From NCBI RefSeq assembly GCF_003846175.1, contig NZ_ML123045.1:632577-693524 (forward strand): 60,948 nucleotides of DNA, given 5' to 3'. This stretch comes from Streptomyces sp. ADI95-17 (lineage in GTDB: Bacteria; Actinomycetota; Actinomycetes; Streptomycetales; Streptomycetaceae). Below the pieces are notes generated by a model. That model saw only the letters and a program-made list of their open reading frames with translations. It had not been told where the DNA came from and made no database searches. Positions 51,148-59,437 of this stretch are shown in pieces. The translations under genes and the position numbers were made by a program. Position 1 is the first letter of the stretch. Every line of letters begins with the position of its first letter.

Positions 51148-52305
51148 TCAGCCCACGAGATCCGGCAGTGCGGAGGCCACGCCGGAGGGCGACGGCAGGC
51201 GGGCGATCTCCTCCCGTACCTGCGCGGCGGCGGTGCCGATCTCCGGCGCCTCCAGCACGGTGGTGATGGTCTTCGCGGTCAGCTCGGCCGCCGCGCAGGT
51301 GACTCCCAGCCCGCGTTCGGCCACGAGGCGCGCGTTGAAGGGCTGGTCGGAACCGTGCGGCAGCACGATCTGCCGGATACCGGCGGACATGGCGGCCAGC
51401 GAGGTGCTGGTGCCGCCGTGATGGATGATCGCGTCGCACGAGTCGAGCAGTGTGTTCAGCGGGATCCATCCGTGTGAGCGGACGTTGTCCGGCAGGGTGC
51501 CCAGTTCCGTACGGTCGGCGTCGCCGAGCACGAACACGAAGTCGGCGTCGACCGTGTCCAGTTCGGCGACGAAGTCGCGGATCAGGCTGAGTCCGATGTA
51601 CTGGGGGATGAAGGTGCCCAGGGTGACGCAGACCCGGGGCCGGTCCGGGGAGCGCAACAGCCAGTCGGGAATCGTGCCGAGCTCCAGGTAGGAGCCGTTG
51701 TAGGGCACGGGGCGCATGGCCAGGTGGTTGCCGGATGCCCGGAACAGGCTGGGCGGTGTCGTACGGAGCAGCCGGGTGCGGGAGGAGCCGGGGTCGATGC
51801 CGTAGCGGTCGTAGGTGCCGGCCATCTCCCCGCGTATCCGGTCGACCATGTCGGGGACCAGCGCGAAGAGGTTGGACATGGCGATCAGCGGTACGGACAG
51901 CAGCCCGGCCACGACGGCACCGGAACCCTGGTGGTCCGGGCTCACCACCAGGTCGGGACGCCACTGCCGTGCGAGCCGCACCGCACCGGGCACGACCAGC
52001 TCGGAGAGTTCGGCGAACAGCGCGGACGTCGCCCGTACCTCGTCCTCCTGGAGGTCGCCGCCGCGATACCAGACGAGTTGTCCCTTCTCCCGGGACTGTG
52101 CGGCCCTGCGCGCGAACGGTGCCGCGAGATCGACGCCCGGCGTGGCGATGTCCACGTAGGGCAGACCGGCCTTGGCGACTTCCCGCATGCCCTCGCCGCC
52201 ACCGGCGTAGAGGATTTCGTGACCGGCCGCGCGCAGTGCCCAGGCGAAGGGAATGGTGGCGAACAGGTCGCTTGCCGTCGAGTAGGTGCAGAAGAGAATT
52301 CTCAT
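51148..52305 (-). CDS. Glycosyltransferase (GT1, antibiotic type)
   Basis: 385 residues. GT-B fold: MRILFCTYSTASDLFATIPFAWALRAAGHEI opens the acceptor domain, and the donor domain ends in the nucleotide-sugar signature HHGGTSTSLAAMSAGIRQIVLPHGSDQPFNA. It is similar to deoxysugar transferases of macrolide and aromatic polyketide pathways. It attaches one sugar, probably a dTDP-6-deoxyhexose. No P450-like helper and no sugar biosynthesis genes are adjacent, so the donor (for example rhamnose) must be made elsewhere. Two O-methyltransferases in the cluster fit modification of this sugar. Confidence 0.9.
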   Translation of the reverse strand: MRILFCTYSTASDLFATIPFAWALRAAGHEILYAGGGEGMREVAKAGLPYVDIATPGVDLAAPFARRAAQSREKGQLVWYRGGDLQEDEVRATSALFAELSELVVPGAVRLARQWRPDLVVSPDHQGSGAVVAGLLSVPLIAMSNLFALVPDMVDRIRGEMAGTYDRYGIDPGSSRTRLLRTTPPSLFRASGNHLAMRPVPYNGSYLELGTIPDWLLRSPDRPRVCVTLGTFIPQYIGLSLIRDFVAELDTVDADFVFVLGDADRTELGTLPDNVRSHGWIPLNTLLDSCDAIIHHGGTSTSLAAMSAGIRQIVLPHGSDQPFNARLVAERGLGVTCAAAELTAKTITTVLEAPEIGTAAAQVREEIARLPSPSGVASALPDLVG

Positions 52306-52375
52306 GCCTCAGAACACGCCTTTTCCGTTTATGGGTTCCGGCCTTCTCGGGGACTCTTGTCGCGGGCTGTGGCGG

Positions 52376-53167
52376 TCACGGGATCGATTCGTAGGCGGTC
52401 GCGCCCAGAATTCTTCGCTGGAGGTCCTGGATCACCCGGGACGGCTCCAGGCCCATCTCCTGAGCCATCTTCGTGCGCAGTCGCTGGAACACCTGGAGTG
52501 CCTGGATGGTGCGGCCCGACCGGTACAGCGCGGTCATCAGGTACTCATGAACCCGTTCGTCGAAGGGGCGGGCGAGAGTGAGCGCGGTCAGTTCGCTGAG
52601 CAGCTCCCGGTGCCGGCCCAGTGCCAGATCGCTCTCGATCCGCAGCTCCTGGACCATGTCCCGCTGCAGTTCGAGCCGGGTTATCTCGCATTGGAGCGGA
52701 AGGCCGTGTTTCGTGTCCGGGAGTATCGGCCCCGTCCACAGTGACTCCGCCGTACGGAGCGATTCGGCCGCCCCGAGATGGTGACCCGCCCGGAGTTCCG
52801 ATTCCCCGAGTTTTGCTAGCCGGTGGTATTCGTGCAGGTCGAATTCGGCATCACCGACCCGGAATTGGTACCCCTCGTTCCCGGTGACGATCAGTTCCCT
52901 GCGGACCCGGTCCCCAGGGATGTGCAGCTGACGGGCGAGCATGCCGCGCAGGTTGAGCACATGGGTCTGCAACGCCGTCCGTACGGTGCGCGGCGGGCTG
53001 CTGCCCCACAGCTCGTCCACCAGCTGCCGTACCGGGACCGGGCTGCCGTGACCGAGCAGGAGCATGGCCAGCAGCTTGCGTTCCTTCGGCGCGCTGGGCG
53101 CCGCCGTCAGCGCGCCGCGGGACACCGCCAGCCTGCCGAGCACGGTGATCCTCAGTCGTGTCCCCAC
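52376..53167 (-). CDS. SARP-family pathway-specific activator
   Basis: 263 residues from GTG 53167, GGAAGGA upstream. OmpR-like winged helix (RLRITVLGRLAVSRG, KERKLLAMLLLGHG, VRQLVDELWGSSPPRT) followed by the BTAD helices (FDLHEYHRLAKLGESELRAG, LYRSGRTIQALQVFQRLR). SARPs bind direct repeats near -35 boxes and switch on antibiotic genes. It lies 35 nt after KS-beta in the same direction, so it may be co-transcribed with the minimal PKS, forming a positive loop. Confidence 0.9.
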   Translation of the reverse strand: MGTRLRITVLGRLAVSRGALTAAPSAPKERKLLAMLLLGHGSPVPVRQLVDELWGSSPPRTVRTALQTHVLNLRGMLARQLHIPGDRVRRELIVTGNEGYQFRVGDAEFDLHEYHRLAKLGESELRAGHHLGAAESLRTAESLWTGPILPDTKHGLPLQCEITRLELQRDMVQELRIESDLALGRHRELLSELTALTLARPFDERVHEYLMTALYRSGRTIQALQVFQRLRTKMAQEMGLEPSRVIQDLQRRILGATAYESIP

Positions 53168-53202
53168 CGCTCGTCCTTCCGTCGCCGGTCACTGTGTGGA
53201 GG

Positions 53203-54513
53203 TCAGGTGTGGTGGCGTACGGCGGCAGGCACCCCGGCCGGAGCCGCTGCCATCCGGTTCGGGGCGAGCACCACCAGCGCCGAGTTGAAGCCGTGGTGGC
53301 CGCGCGCCAGGATCAGCGCCACCTCGACCCTGGCCTCGCGCGGCTCGCCGCGCACCAGGTCGATCCGCCGGCCCGGGACCGGCCGTTCGACGTTGACCGT
53401 CGGTGGCAGGACCGAGTCGCGCACGGCGAGCAGGGCGGCCGCGGTGTCCAGGGCAGGTCCGCCGCCGGCGAGCCGTCCCGTCATCGTCTTCGGTGCGGTG
53501 ACCGGTACGCCGTACGGGCCGAAGATCTCCTCGATGGCGGCGGCCTCCGCGGCGTCGAGCGCGGGGAGGGCCGCCGCGTCGGCGAACACCACGTCCACGT
53601 CCTCGGGAGTCACCCCGGCGTCCGCCATCGCCAGCCGTGCCGTCCGGGCCAGCCCCGGCGGGGCCGACGACCCGGGAGGGGGGTCGAACGTGGCCGCGTA
53701 GCCGGCGATTTCGCCGTAGACCTGACCGGCGTCGCGTTCGGCCGCGGCGGTGGCCGTCTCCACGACCAGGATCGCGCCGCCCTCACCCGGTACGTGTCCG
53801 GACGCCCCGGTGTCGAAGGGGAGGTAGGCGCGGTCCGGGTGGCCCGACCGCGACACCCGCCCGCCCGCGATGTGGGAGACCACGCCCCACGGGTCGAACG
53901 CCGACTCCACCCCGCCGGTGAGGACCAGTTCGCCGCCCTTGCGCAGTACCCGCCGTGCGTGCCCGAGCGCGTCGAGGCCGCCGGCCTGCTCGGCGATCAG
54001 CACATTGCTGGGGCCGCGCATCCCGTGACGGATCGAGATCTGGCCGGTGTTGGCCGCGTAGAACCAGGCGAAGGACTCGTAGACGCTGACGTGCTGGGGG
54101 CCCTGGGTCCACAGCTTGCGGATCTCGCGGTGGGTGAACTCGAAGCCCCCCGTCGCGTTGGAGGTCACCACGCCCATGCCGTACTCGGGCAGTGCGGCCG
54201 GGTCGGCCCCGGAGTCGGCCAGGGCCCAGTCCGAGGCCACGAGGGCCAGCCGGGTCACCCGGTCGGTCTGCGGCAGCAGCCTGCCCGGGAGGTGGTCGGC
54301 CGCTTCGAATCCGGGGATCAGGCCGATCAGCGGCGCCTGGCCGGGCCGGGTGGAGTGGTCCGGGACCGGGCGGATGCCCGACTCCCCGCGGAGGGTGGCG
54401 CTCCACCACTCCTCGGTGCCGAGCCCGTTGGGCGCGACGACACCGATGCCGGTGACGACCGCGGTCCTGGTGGCGGCCGCGGCGGGTGCGGTGCCGGGTG
54501 CGGTGATCGTCAT
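53203..54513 (-). CDS. Ketosynthase chain-length factor (KS-beta)
   Basis: 436 residues. The fold is ketosynthase, but the active-site Cys is replaced by Gln in [15 protein letters not shown], the hallmark of a chain-length factor that decarboxylates malonyl-ACP and sets polyketide length. N-terminal [19 protein letters not shown]. The start overlaps the KS-alpha stop by 4 nt (ATGA), which gives equal synthesis of the heterodimer. Confidence 0.95.
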   Translation of the reverse strand: MTITAPGTAPAAAATRTAVVTGIGVVAPNGLGTEEWWSATLRGESGIRPVPDHSTRPGQAPLIGLIPGFEAADHLPGRLLPQTDRVTRLALVASDWALADSGADPAALPEYGMGVVTSNATGGFEFTHREIRKLWTQGPQHVSVYESFAWFYAANTGQISIRHGMRGPSNVLIAEQAGGLDALGHARRVLRKGGELVLTGGVESAFDPWGVVSHIAGGRVSRSGHPDRAYLPFDTGASGHVPGEGGAILVVETATAAAERDAGQVYGEIAGYAATFDPPPGSSAPPGLARTARLAMADAGVTPEDVDVVFADAAALPALDAAEAAAIEEIFGPYGVPVTAPKTMTGRLAGGGPALDTAAALLAVRDSVLPPTVNVERPVPGRRIDLVRGEPREARVEVALILARGHHGFNSALVVLAPNRMAAAPAGVPAAVRHHT

Positions 54514-55769
54514 ATGCCCTCCCGGGTGAGGACCATGGCGCTCTGGAAGCCGCCGAAGCCGCTGCCCACGCTGAGTACGGTGTCAAGGCGCCGTTCCCGG
54601 GCCTCGTTGGGCACGTAGTCGAGGTCGCACTCCGGGTCCGGCTCGTGCAGGTTGGCCGTGGGCGGCACCACACCGTGTTCCATGGCCAGTGCGCAGGCCG
54701 CGATCTCGATCGAGCCGATCGCGCCGAGCGAGTGCCCGACCATGGACTTGATGGAACTGACCGGCACGTTGTAGGCGTGCTCGCCGAGCGCGCGTTTGAA
54801 CGCCGCGGTCTCGTGCCGGTCGTTCTGCTTGGTGCCGGAACCATGGGCGTTGACGTAGCCGACCGACTCCGGCGGGCGCTTCGCCTCGTCCAGCGCGTAG
54901 CGGATGGCCTCGGCCATCTCCCGCCCGTCGGGCCGCAGTCCGGTCATGTGGTAGGCGTTGCAGCGCGAGCCGTATCCGGAGATGACACCGTAGACGTGCT
55001 GGCCCCGCGCCCTGGCGTGCTCCAGCTCTTCCAGGACGAGCATCGCCGAGCCCTCGGCGATGACGAAGCCGTTGCGGGTGCGGTCGAAGGGGCGCGAGGC
55101 GTGCTCGGGGTCGTCGTTGCGCGGCGAGGTCGCCTTGATCGCGTCGAAGCAGGCCACCGCGATGGGTGAGATCGGTGTGTCGGTCGCGCCGGCGATCATG
55201 ATGTCGGCGCTGCCCTCCGCGATCAGGTCCCGTGCGTGCCCGAGCGAGTCGAGACCGGAGGTGCAGCCGGTGGAGACCACCGTGGCCGGCCCCTGCGCAC
55301 CCACCAGCCAGGCGACCTCGGCCGCCAGCGAACTGGGCACGAAGGCGTCGAACAGGTGCGGGGACAGGTACGCCGGGTCGACATCCCACTCCTTGCCGCT
55401 GTCGCTCAGGACCACGTACTCCTGCTCCAGCGTGGTCGTGCCGCCGACGGCGCTGCCGATGCAGACTCCGACCCGGTGGGGGTCCACCGTGTCGAACTCC
55501 AGCCCGCTGTCGGCGAGGCTCTCACGTGCGCTGATCACGGCCAGTTGCGCGGCCCTGTCGAGCCTGCGGCACTGGCGGGCGGTCAGCCCGTGCAGCTCGG
55601 GATTGAAGTCGATCTCGGCGGCCATCCTCGACCGGAACGGCGCCGGGTCGAAGAAGGAGATGGTGCGGGTGGCGGTGCGGCCCGAGACCAGAAGGTCCCA
55701 GAACGCTTTCTTGCCGACCCCGCCCGGGGCCATGACCCCGATGCCGGTGATGGCGACAGACCGCTCCAC
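54510..55769 (-). CDS. Ketosynthase alpha (KS-alpha) of the type II minimal PKS
   Basis: 419 residues from GTG 55769, with GAGAGG 8 nt upstream. Catalytic Cys169 in [13 protein letters not shown], His in [11 protein letters not shown] and in [16 protein letters not shown]-terminus [15 protein letters not shown] is standard. It condenses malonyl-ACP units with the KS-beta partner. The frame is open upstream into the ACP region, but no start there is plausible. Confidence 0.96.
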   Translation of the reverse strand: MERSVAITGIGVMAPGGVGKKAFWDLLVSGRTATRTISFFDPAPFRSRMAAEIDFNPELHGLTARQCRRLDRAAQLAVISARESLADSGLEFDTVDPHRVGVCIGSAVGGTTTLEQEYVVLSDSGKEWDVDPAYLSPHLFDAFVPSSLAAEVAWLVGAQGPATVVSTGCTSGLDSLGHARDLIAEGSADIMIAGATDTPISPIAVACFDAIKATSPRNDDPEHASRPFDRTRNGFVIAEGSAMLVLEELEHARARGQHVYGVISGYGSRCNAYHMTGLRPDGREMAEAIRYALDEAKRPPESVGYVNAHGSGTKQNDRHETAAFKRALGEHAYNVPVSSIKSMVGHSLGAIGSIEIAACALAMEHGVVPPTANLHEPDPECDLDYVPNEARERRLDTVLSVGSGFGGFQSAMVLTREGI

Positions 55770-55825
55770 GATGGAAACCTCTCTGACGGATTGTCCGCGG
55801 TGGACCAAGTGGTTCGCGCGGTGGT

Positions 55826-56080
55826 TCAGCCGGAAACGGAGAGCCTGGCGTCGACGAAGGCGATGAACGCGCCCGGTGTCCGCAACTCGTCGAGTTCGTC
55901 GTCGGTGATCTCCACGGGGTACTCGTCCTGGATGCGGACGGTGACCTCGTAGACCATGAGCGAGTCGAAGCCGAGGTCGGAGAAGGTCGCGTCCAGCGCG
56001 GTTTCGTCGAGGGGTCCGGCCTCCCCCTGGAAGCACTTCTCCACGACCTGCCGGAATTCGGTGAGGGTAAAGGCGGGCAC
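55826..56080 (-). CDS. Acyl carrier protein of the minimal PKS
   Basis: 84 residues from GTG 56080 with AAAGGAAA upstream. [14 protein letters not shown] helix I and [16 protein letters not shown] with the phosphopantetheinylated Ser. The gene precedes KS-alpha, whereas in most clusters ACP follows KS-beta. A second carrier domain is fused to the monooxygenase at 45768-47561, so this one probably carries the extending chain. Confidence 0.94.
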   Translation of the reverse strand: MPAFTLTEFRQVVEKCFQGEAGPLDETALDATFSDLGFDSLMVYEVTVRIQDEYPVEITDDELDELRTPGAFIAFVDARLSVSG

Positions 56081-56249
56081 GGATTTCCTTTCGTCGGGCC
56101 GGTGGCCGATCCGGTGCGGACGGACCGTTGGACTGTCGGCGCCGGGCATGGTGCGTCGATGGGGAGCCGCTCCAGACGCCCCTTCCGGCTCCTCCAGCAC
56201 GAATCGAGGGGGATGGACGTGCCGTGTCTATACGTCCGGTTCGTCGGGT

Positions 56250-57140
56250 TCAGGCGACGTGCCGGGACACGCCCCCCGGGCGGATGACGGCCCGGTCGCG
56301 CCATGCGGACAGCGCGATGCGTTCGAGATCGGGCGCCGGATCGGAAGCCAGGACGGCCTCGTACAGCCGCTGCACCGAGCGTGAGGGTTCTAGCCCGAGT
56401 CCGTCGCCGAGTATCCGGTGCAGCCGCCGGTACTCCTGGATCGCCTCAAGGCGCCTGCCGGACCGGTAGAGGGCGAGCAGCAGCCGCTGCCACAGGCCCT
56501 CGGCCAGCGGGTGTTCCACGAGCAGCCCGCGCAGCCCGGTGAGCACCTCGTGGTACCTGCCGAGGAAGAGCTGCGTGTCGACGCACTGCTCCACGACGCG
56601 CAGCCGCTCCTCGGTCAGTCCCGTCGCGTGCGCCTCCAGGACCGGGCCGTGCTTCACATTGGAGACCAGCGGGCCGCGCCACAACGTCAGTGCCTCTTCG
56701 AGCAGTTCGGCGGCCCGGGGTACGTTCCCCTGCCTGAGCGCGGTACCGCCCTGTGCGGCCAGGGTCTCGAACCGGCAGAGGTCGATCGTCTCCGGGGGGA
56801 TGCTCGCGCAGTACCCGGAGGAGGTGGTGCGCAGCCACGGCCCGTGCGACGGGCCGGCGGTGGCCTCCTTCCAGGCATGTCCCCGGGGCCGGTGTCCGGC
56901 CCGCCGGGTCTGCGGGTCGGGCAGCGTACGACGGAGCTGGTACACGTAGGTCTGCAGCGTGGTCAGTGCGTTGGGCGGCGGGTTGACGCCCCAGAGTTCG
57001 TCGACGAACAGGTCCTTGCGCACGATGTCCCCCTGCCGCAGCAGCAACAGCGACAGGGTGCTGCGCAGTTTCGGCGCCGACGGCGTCAGATCCTTCGTAC
57101 TCTCCGATACATCCAGCGCGCCGAGCACCTTGAAGTACAT
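56250..57140 (-). CDS. SARP-family pathway-specific activator
   Basis: 296 residues from ATG 57140 with AGGAGGAGG upstream. Winged helix MYFKVLGALDVSE, SAPKLRSTLSLLLL, DLFVDELWGVNPP and LQTYVYQLRRTL; a Gly/His/Arg-rich insert (85-105); BTAD with IDLCRFETLAAQGGTALRQG and ALYRSGRRLEAIQEYRRLHR. It is closest in build to the frameshifted SARP at 35620-36472. It lies directly before the ACP-KS operon and is its likely activator. Confidence 0.92.
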   Translation of the reverse strand: MYFKVLGALDVSESTKDLTPSAPKLRSTLSLLLLRQGDIVRKDLFVDELWGVNPPPNALTTLQTYVYQLRRTLPDPQTRRAGHRPRGHAWKEATAGPSHGPWLRTTSSGYCASIPPETIDLCRFETLAAQGGTALRQGNVPRAAELLEEALTLWRGPLVSNVKHGPVLEAHATGLTEERLRVVEQCVDTQLFLGRYHEVLTGLRGLLVEHPLAEGLWQRLLLALYRSGRRLEAIQEYRRLHRILGDGLGLEPSRSVQRLYEAVLASDPAPDLERIALSAWRDRAVIRPGGVSRHVA

Positions 57141-57164
57141 GGGTCCTCCTCCTGGGGCCGCCCG

Positions 57165-57572
57165 TCAGGCGGGGCAGTTGTGATACGCCGTGACCCGCCA
57201 GACGCCGTCGGCCCGGGCGAGCACGAAGGTCGCGACCCGCTTGTCGCTCTCGGCCAGCTCGGTCTGTCCGTCGAGGAGGATGCCGAGGTCGCTCACCACG
57301 ACCGCGGTGTCCGCTCCGGTGCGGCGGATGATGCGGGGCTCGTTGAGCGGGCGGCTTCCCCGCATCGGTCCGTCGAACGCCGCGCGCATGAACTCCCGGA
57401 TGGCGTCCTTGCTGTCGAGGACCAGGCCGGTCATGACCAGGGTCGCGTCCTCGGTGTACATCTCGGCGACGGCGTCGGCGTCGTTCGAGGTCCAGGCGCT
57501 CTGGAACCGGTCCAGCAGTTCGCGCACCGCGACATCGGTCTGCGTTGTGGTGTTCTGGTCGGCATGGGACAT
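57165..57572 (-). CDS. SnoaL-like / SgcJ-EcaC family protein
   Basis: 135 residues. Cystatin-like alpha+beta fold: VRELLDRFQSAWTSNDADAVAEMYTED, GVWRVTAYHNCPA. SgcJ-EcaC proteins are found in many antibiotic clusters; the fold also covers SnoaL cyclases, but the catalytic Asp of SnoaL cannot be placed with confidence. The gene is 13 nt after the FAD oxidase and shares its transcript. Confidence 0.8.
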   Translation of the reverse strand: MSHADQNTTTQTDVAVRELLDRFQSAWTSNDADAVAEMYTEDATLVMTGLVLDSKDAIREFMRAAFDGPMRGSRPLNEPRIIRRTGADTAVVVSDLGILLDGQTELAESDKRVATFVLARADGVWRVTAYHNCPA

Positions 57573-57585
57573 GGCGTGTTCCGTT

Positions 57586-59166
57586 TCAGTCGGCCGGCTG
57601 GATGGACAGGGCGTGGCGGAAGACGTTGCGCGGGTCCCATCGCTTCTTGACCCGCCGCAGCCTGGGGTAGTTCTGCTTGTAGTAGAGGTCGTGCCAGGGG
57701 ACGCCGGACGTGTTCCAGTCCGGGTCGGCGAGATCGGTGTCCGGATAGTTGATGTACGAGCCGTCGTTCGTCCCGTCGGGCACCGGCACCCCGCCGGTTT
57801 CGCGGTAGACGTCGCGGTAGAAGCGCCGAAGCCAGTCGAGGGACGCCTCGTCGTCGCGGGGATCCAGCCACGTCGCGGTGTAGGCGGCCTTCAGGACGGA
57901 GTCGCGCTGCACCAGCGCGGTGGCCTCCGGAGCGACGTCATTGACCTTGCCGCCGTAGGAGACGAGCCAGACGCGGGCCATGTCCAGCATGGGTGGTGCC
58001 GTGGTCAGGTGATCGAAGACGGTGTCGACCTGCGCGGCGCTGAACCCCTTGCGCAGATATCCCGCCTTGCCCTTGTAGCGGCCGTACTCGGACCCGCGTT
58101 GCGACTCCTCGTCGCCGTTCGGCGGCATCAGCACGTACAGCCAGGGTGCGGCGGGAATCATGTGGCGGGTGCCGCCGACGCCGTCGCTCACGGCATCGAA
58201 GTACTTCTCCACCAGCGCCGCCCCGTCCGCGCCGTCGCCGTCGGCCAGCGCGTAGATCAGGATGTCCGTCGGGCTGTCCTGCTCCTTGCGGCCGGAGAGC
58301 ATCAGCGTGGAGTGCAGCGCCGTGCCGGGCGAGTCGGGATCGCTGTTGTTCTCGTGCCAGTCGGCGTGGTTGCGCATCAGCCGCCGGAACGACTCCTTCG
58401 GCAGATCCGCCCACGACCACATGAGGACGCCCCCCGTCAGGGAAGCGGGCGGCCTGGGCAGCAGATCCGCCGGATCGTCCCCCTCCGCGCCGGGCGACCG
58501 CAGCCAGTACCGGGTCACCACACCGAAGTTGCCGCCCCCGCCGCCGGTGTGTGCCCACCACAGGTCGTGATGGGGATCGCCGCTTTCGCGGGTGGCCAGC
58601 ACGGCCCGGGCCCGGCCCGCCTCGTCCACGACGACGACCTCGACGGCGTACAGGTGGTCGACGACGGAACCGTGGGTGCGCGAGAGCGATCCGTAGCCGC
58701 CGCCCTGGATGTGCCCGCCCACACAGACCGAGTGGCACCAACCGCCGGGAACGGTCACTCCCCAGGTCAGGTAGAGCGTGCGGTACACCTCGCCCAGCGT
58801 CGCGCCCGACTCCAGGACCACGGCGCGCCGGTCGGGGTCGAAGTGGATCGCGTTCATCCCGGTCATGTCGATGATCACGCCGTCGGGGTGCTCGCCCACG
58901 GAGTTCTCCAGCGAGTGACCGCCGCTGCGCACCGAGACCGGCCGACCGGAATCGACCGCCCACTGCACCGCCGCCACCACCTCGTCGGTGGAGCGCACCA
59001 CCCGGAAGCAGGCGGGGCGCTGGACGAACCGCTCGTTACGGCGGCGCAGGGCGAGGTCCTCGTAACGCGGGTCGCCGGGGTACACGGTCGACGACGCCGG
59101 ACTCCCGCCGCCGCGCTCCGCGACTGCGCCTTCCCGGTGCGGGGCACTACGGGTCACATGGGCCAT
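57586..59166 (-). CDS. BBE-type FAD-linked oxidoreductase, probably with bicovalent FAD
   Basis: 526 residues from ATG 59166 with GGAGG upstream. FAD-binding-4 domain with SVRSGGHSLEN (His for the 8-alpha bond) and VPGGWCHSVCVGGHIQGGGYG (Cys for the 6-S bond), as in aclacinomycin oxidoreductase. Middle substrate domain, then the C-terminal BBE segment YYKQNYPRLRRVKKRWDPRNVF. These enzymes oxidise alcohols of sugars or aglycones with O2. It could act late, on the sugar or on a dihydroquinone. It is divergent from the exporter gene. Confidence 0.9.
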   Translation of the reverse strand: MAHVTRSAPHREGAVAERGGGSPASSTVYPGDPRYEDLALRRRNERFVQRPACFRVVRSTDEVVAAVQWAVDSGRPVSVRSGGHSLENSVGEHPDGVIIDMTGMNAIHFDPDRRAVVLESGATLGEVYRTLYLTWGVTVPGGWCHSVCVGGHIQGGGYGSLSRTHGSVVDHLYAVEVVVVDEAGRARAVLATRESGDPHHDLWWAHTGGGGGNFGVVTRYWLRSPGAEGDDPADLLPRPPASLTGGVLMWSWADLPKESFRRLMRNHADWHENNSDPDSPGTALHSTLMLSGRKEQDSPTDILIYALADGDGADGAALVEKYFDAVSDGVGGTRHMIPAAPWLYVLMPPNGDEESQRGSEYGRYKGKAGYLRKGFSAAQVDTVFDHLTTAPPMLDMARVWLVSYGGKVNDVAPEATALVQRDSVLKAAYTATWLDPRDDEASLDWLRRFYRDVYRETGGVPVPDGTNDGSYINYPDTDLADPDWNTSGVPWHDLYYKQNYPRLRRVKKRWDPRNVFRHALSIQPAD

Positions 59167-59369
59167 CGGGTGGATCCTCCGTGTCCGCTCGATCGGTCCC
59201 GGCTCTTCGGAGCCGAGACCTCTCGAACTTCCACTCGACCGGTCCGGACTCGCTGAATTCCCGCTGAACCGTGCCGTTTCCCGGACACCAACACCGGACG
59301 ACCGGGGCGTGCCCCGGCGCGGCGCGGTCGCGACGTCAGGAACCTTCCGAACATCCGGACTGGCCGTAG

Positions 59370-59389
59370 ATACCCCTGGGGGGTATATT
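59370..59389. promoter_or_regulatory. CsoR-like palindrome overlapping a -10 box
   Basis: ATACCCCTGGGGGGTAT (59370-59386) has ATACCCC/GGGGTAT arms, resembling the G/C-tract operators with TA ends bound by CsoR/RcnR-family copper and sulfur sensors. TATATT at 59384-59389 overlaps its right arm and suits a promoter for the exporter gene 49 nt on. A second, less symmetrical ATAC...GTAT element lies at 59408-59424. Confidence 0.5.
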
Positions 59390-59437
59390 GCACGCGTCGA
59401 TACCTCGATACCCCCCTCCCGTATAGGAGTGCCTGCG

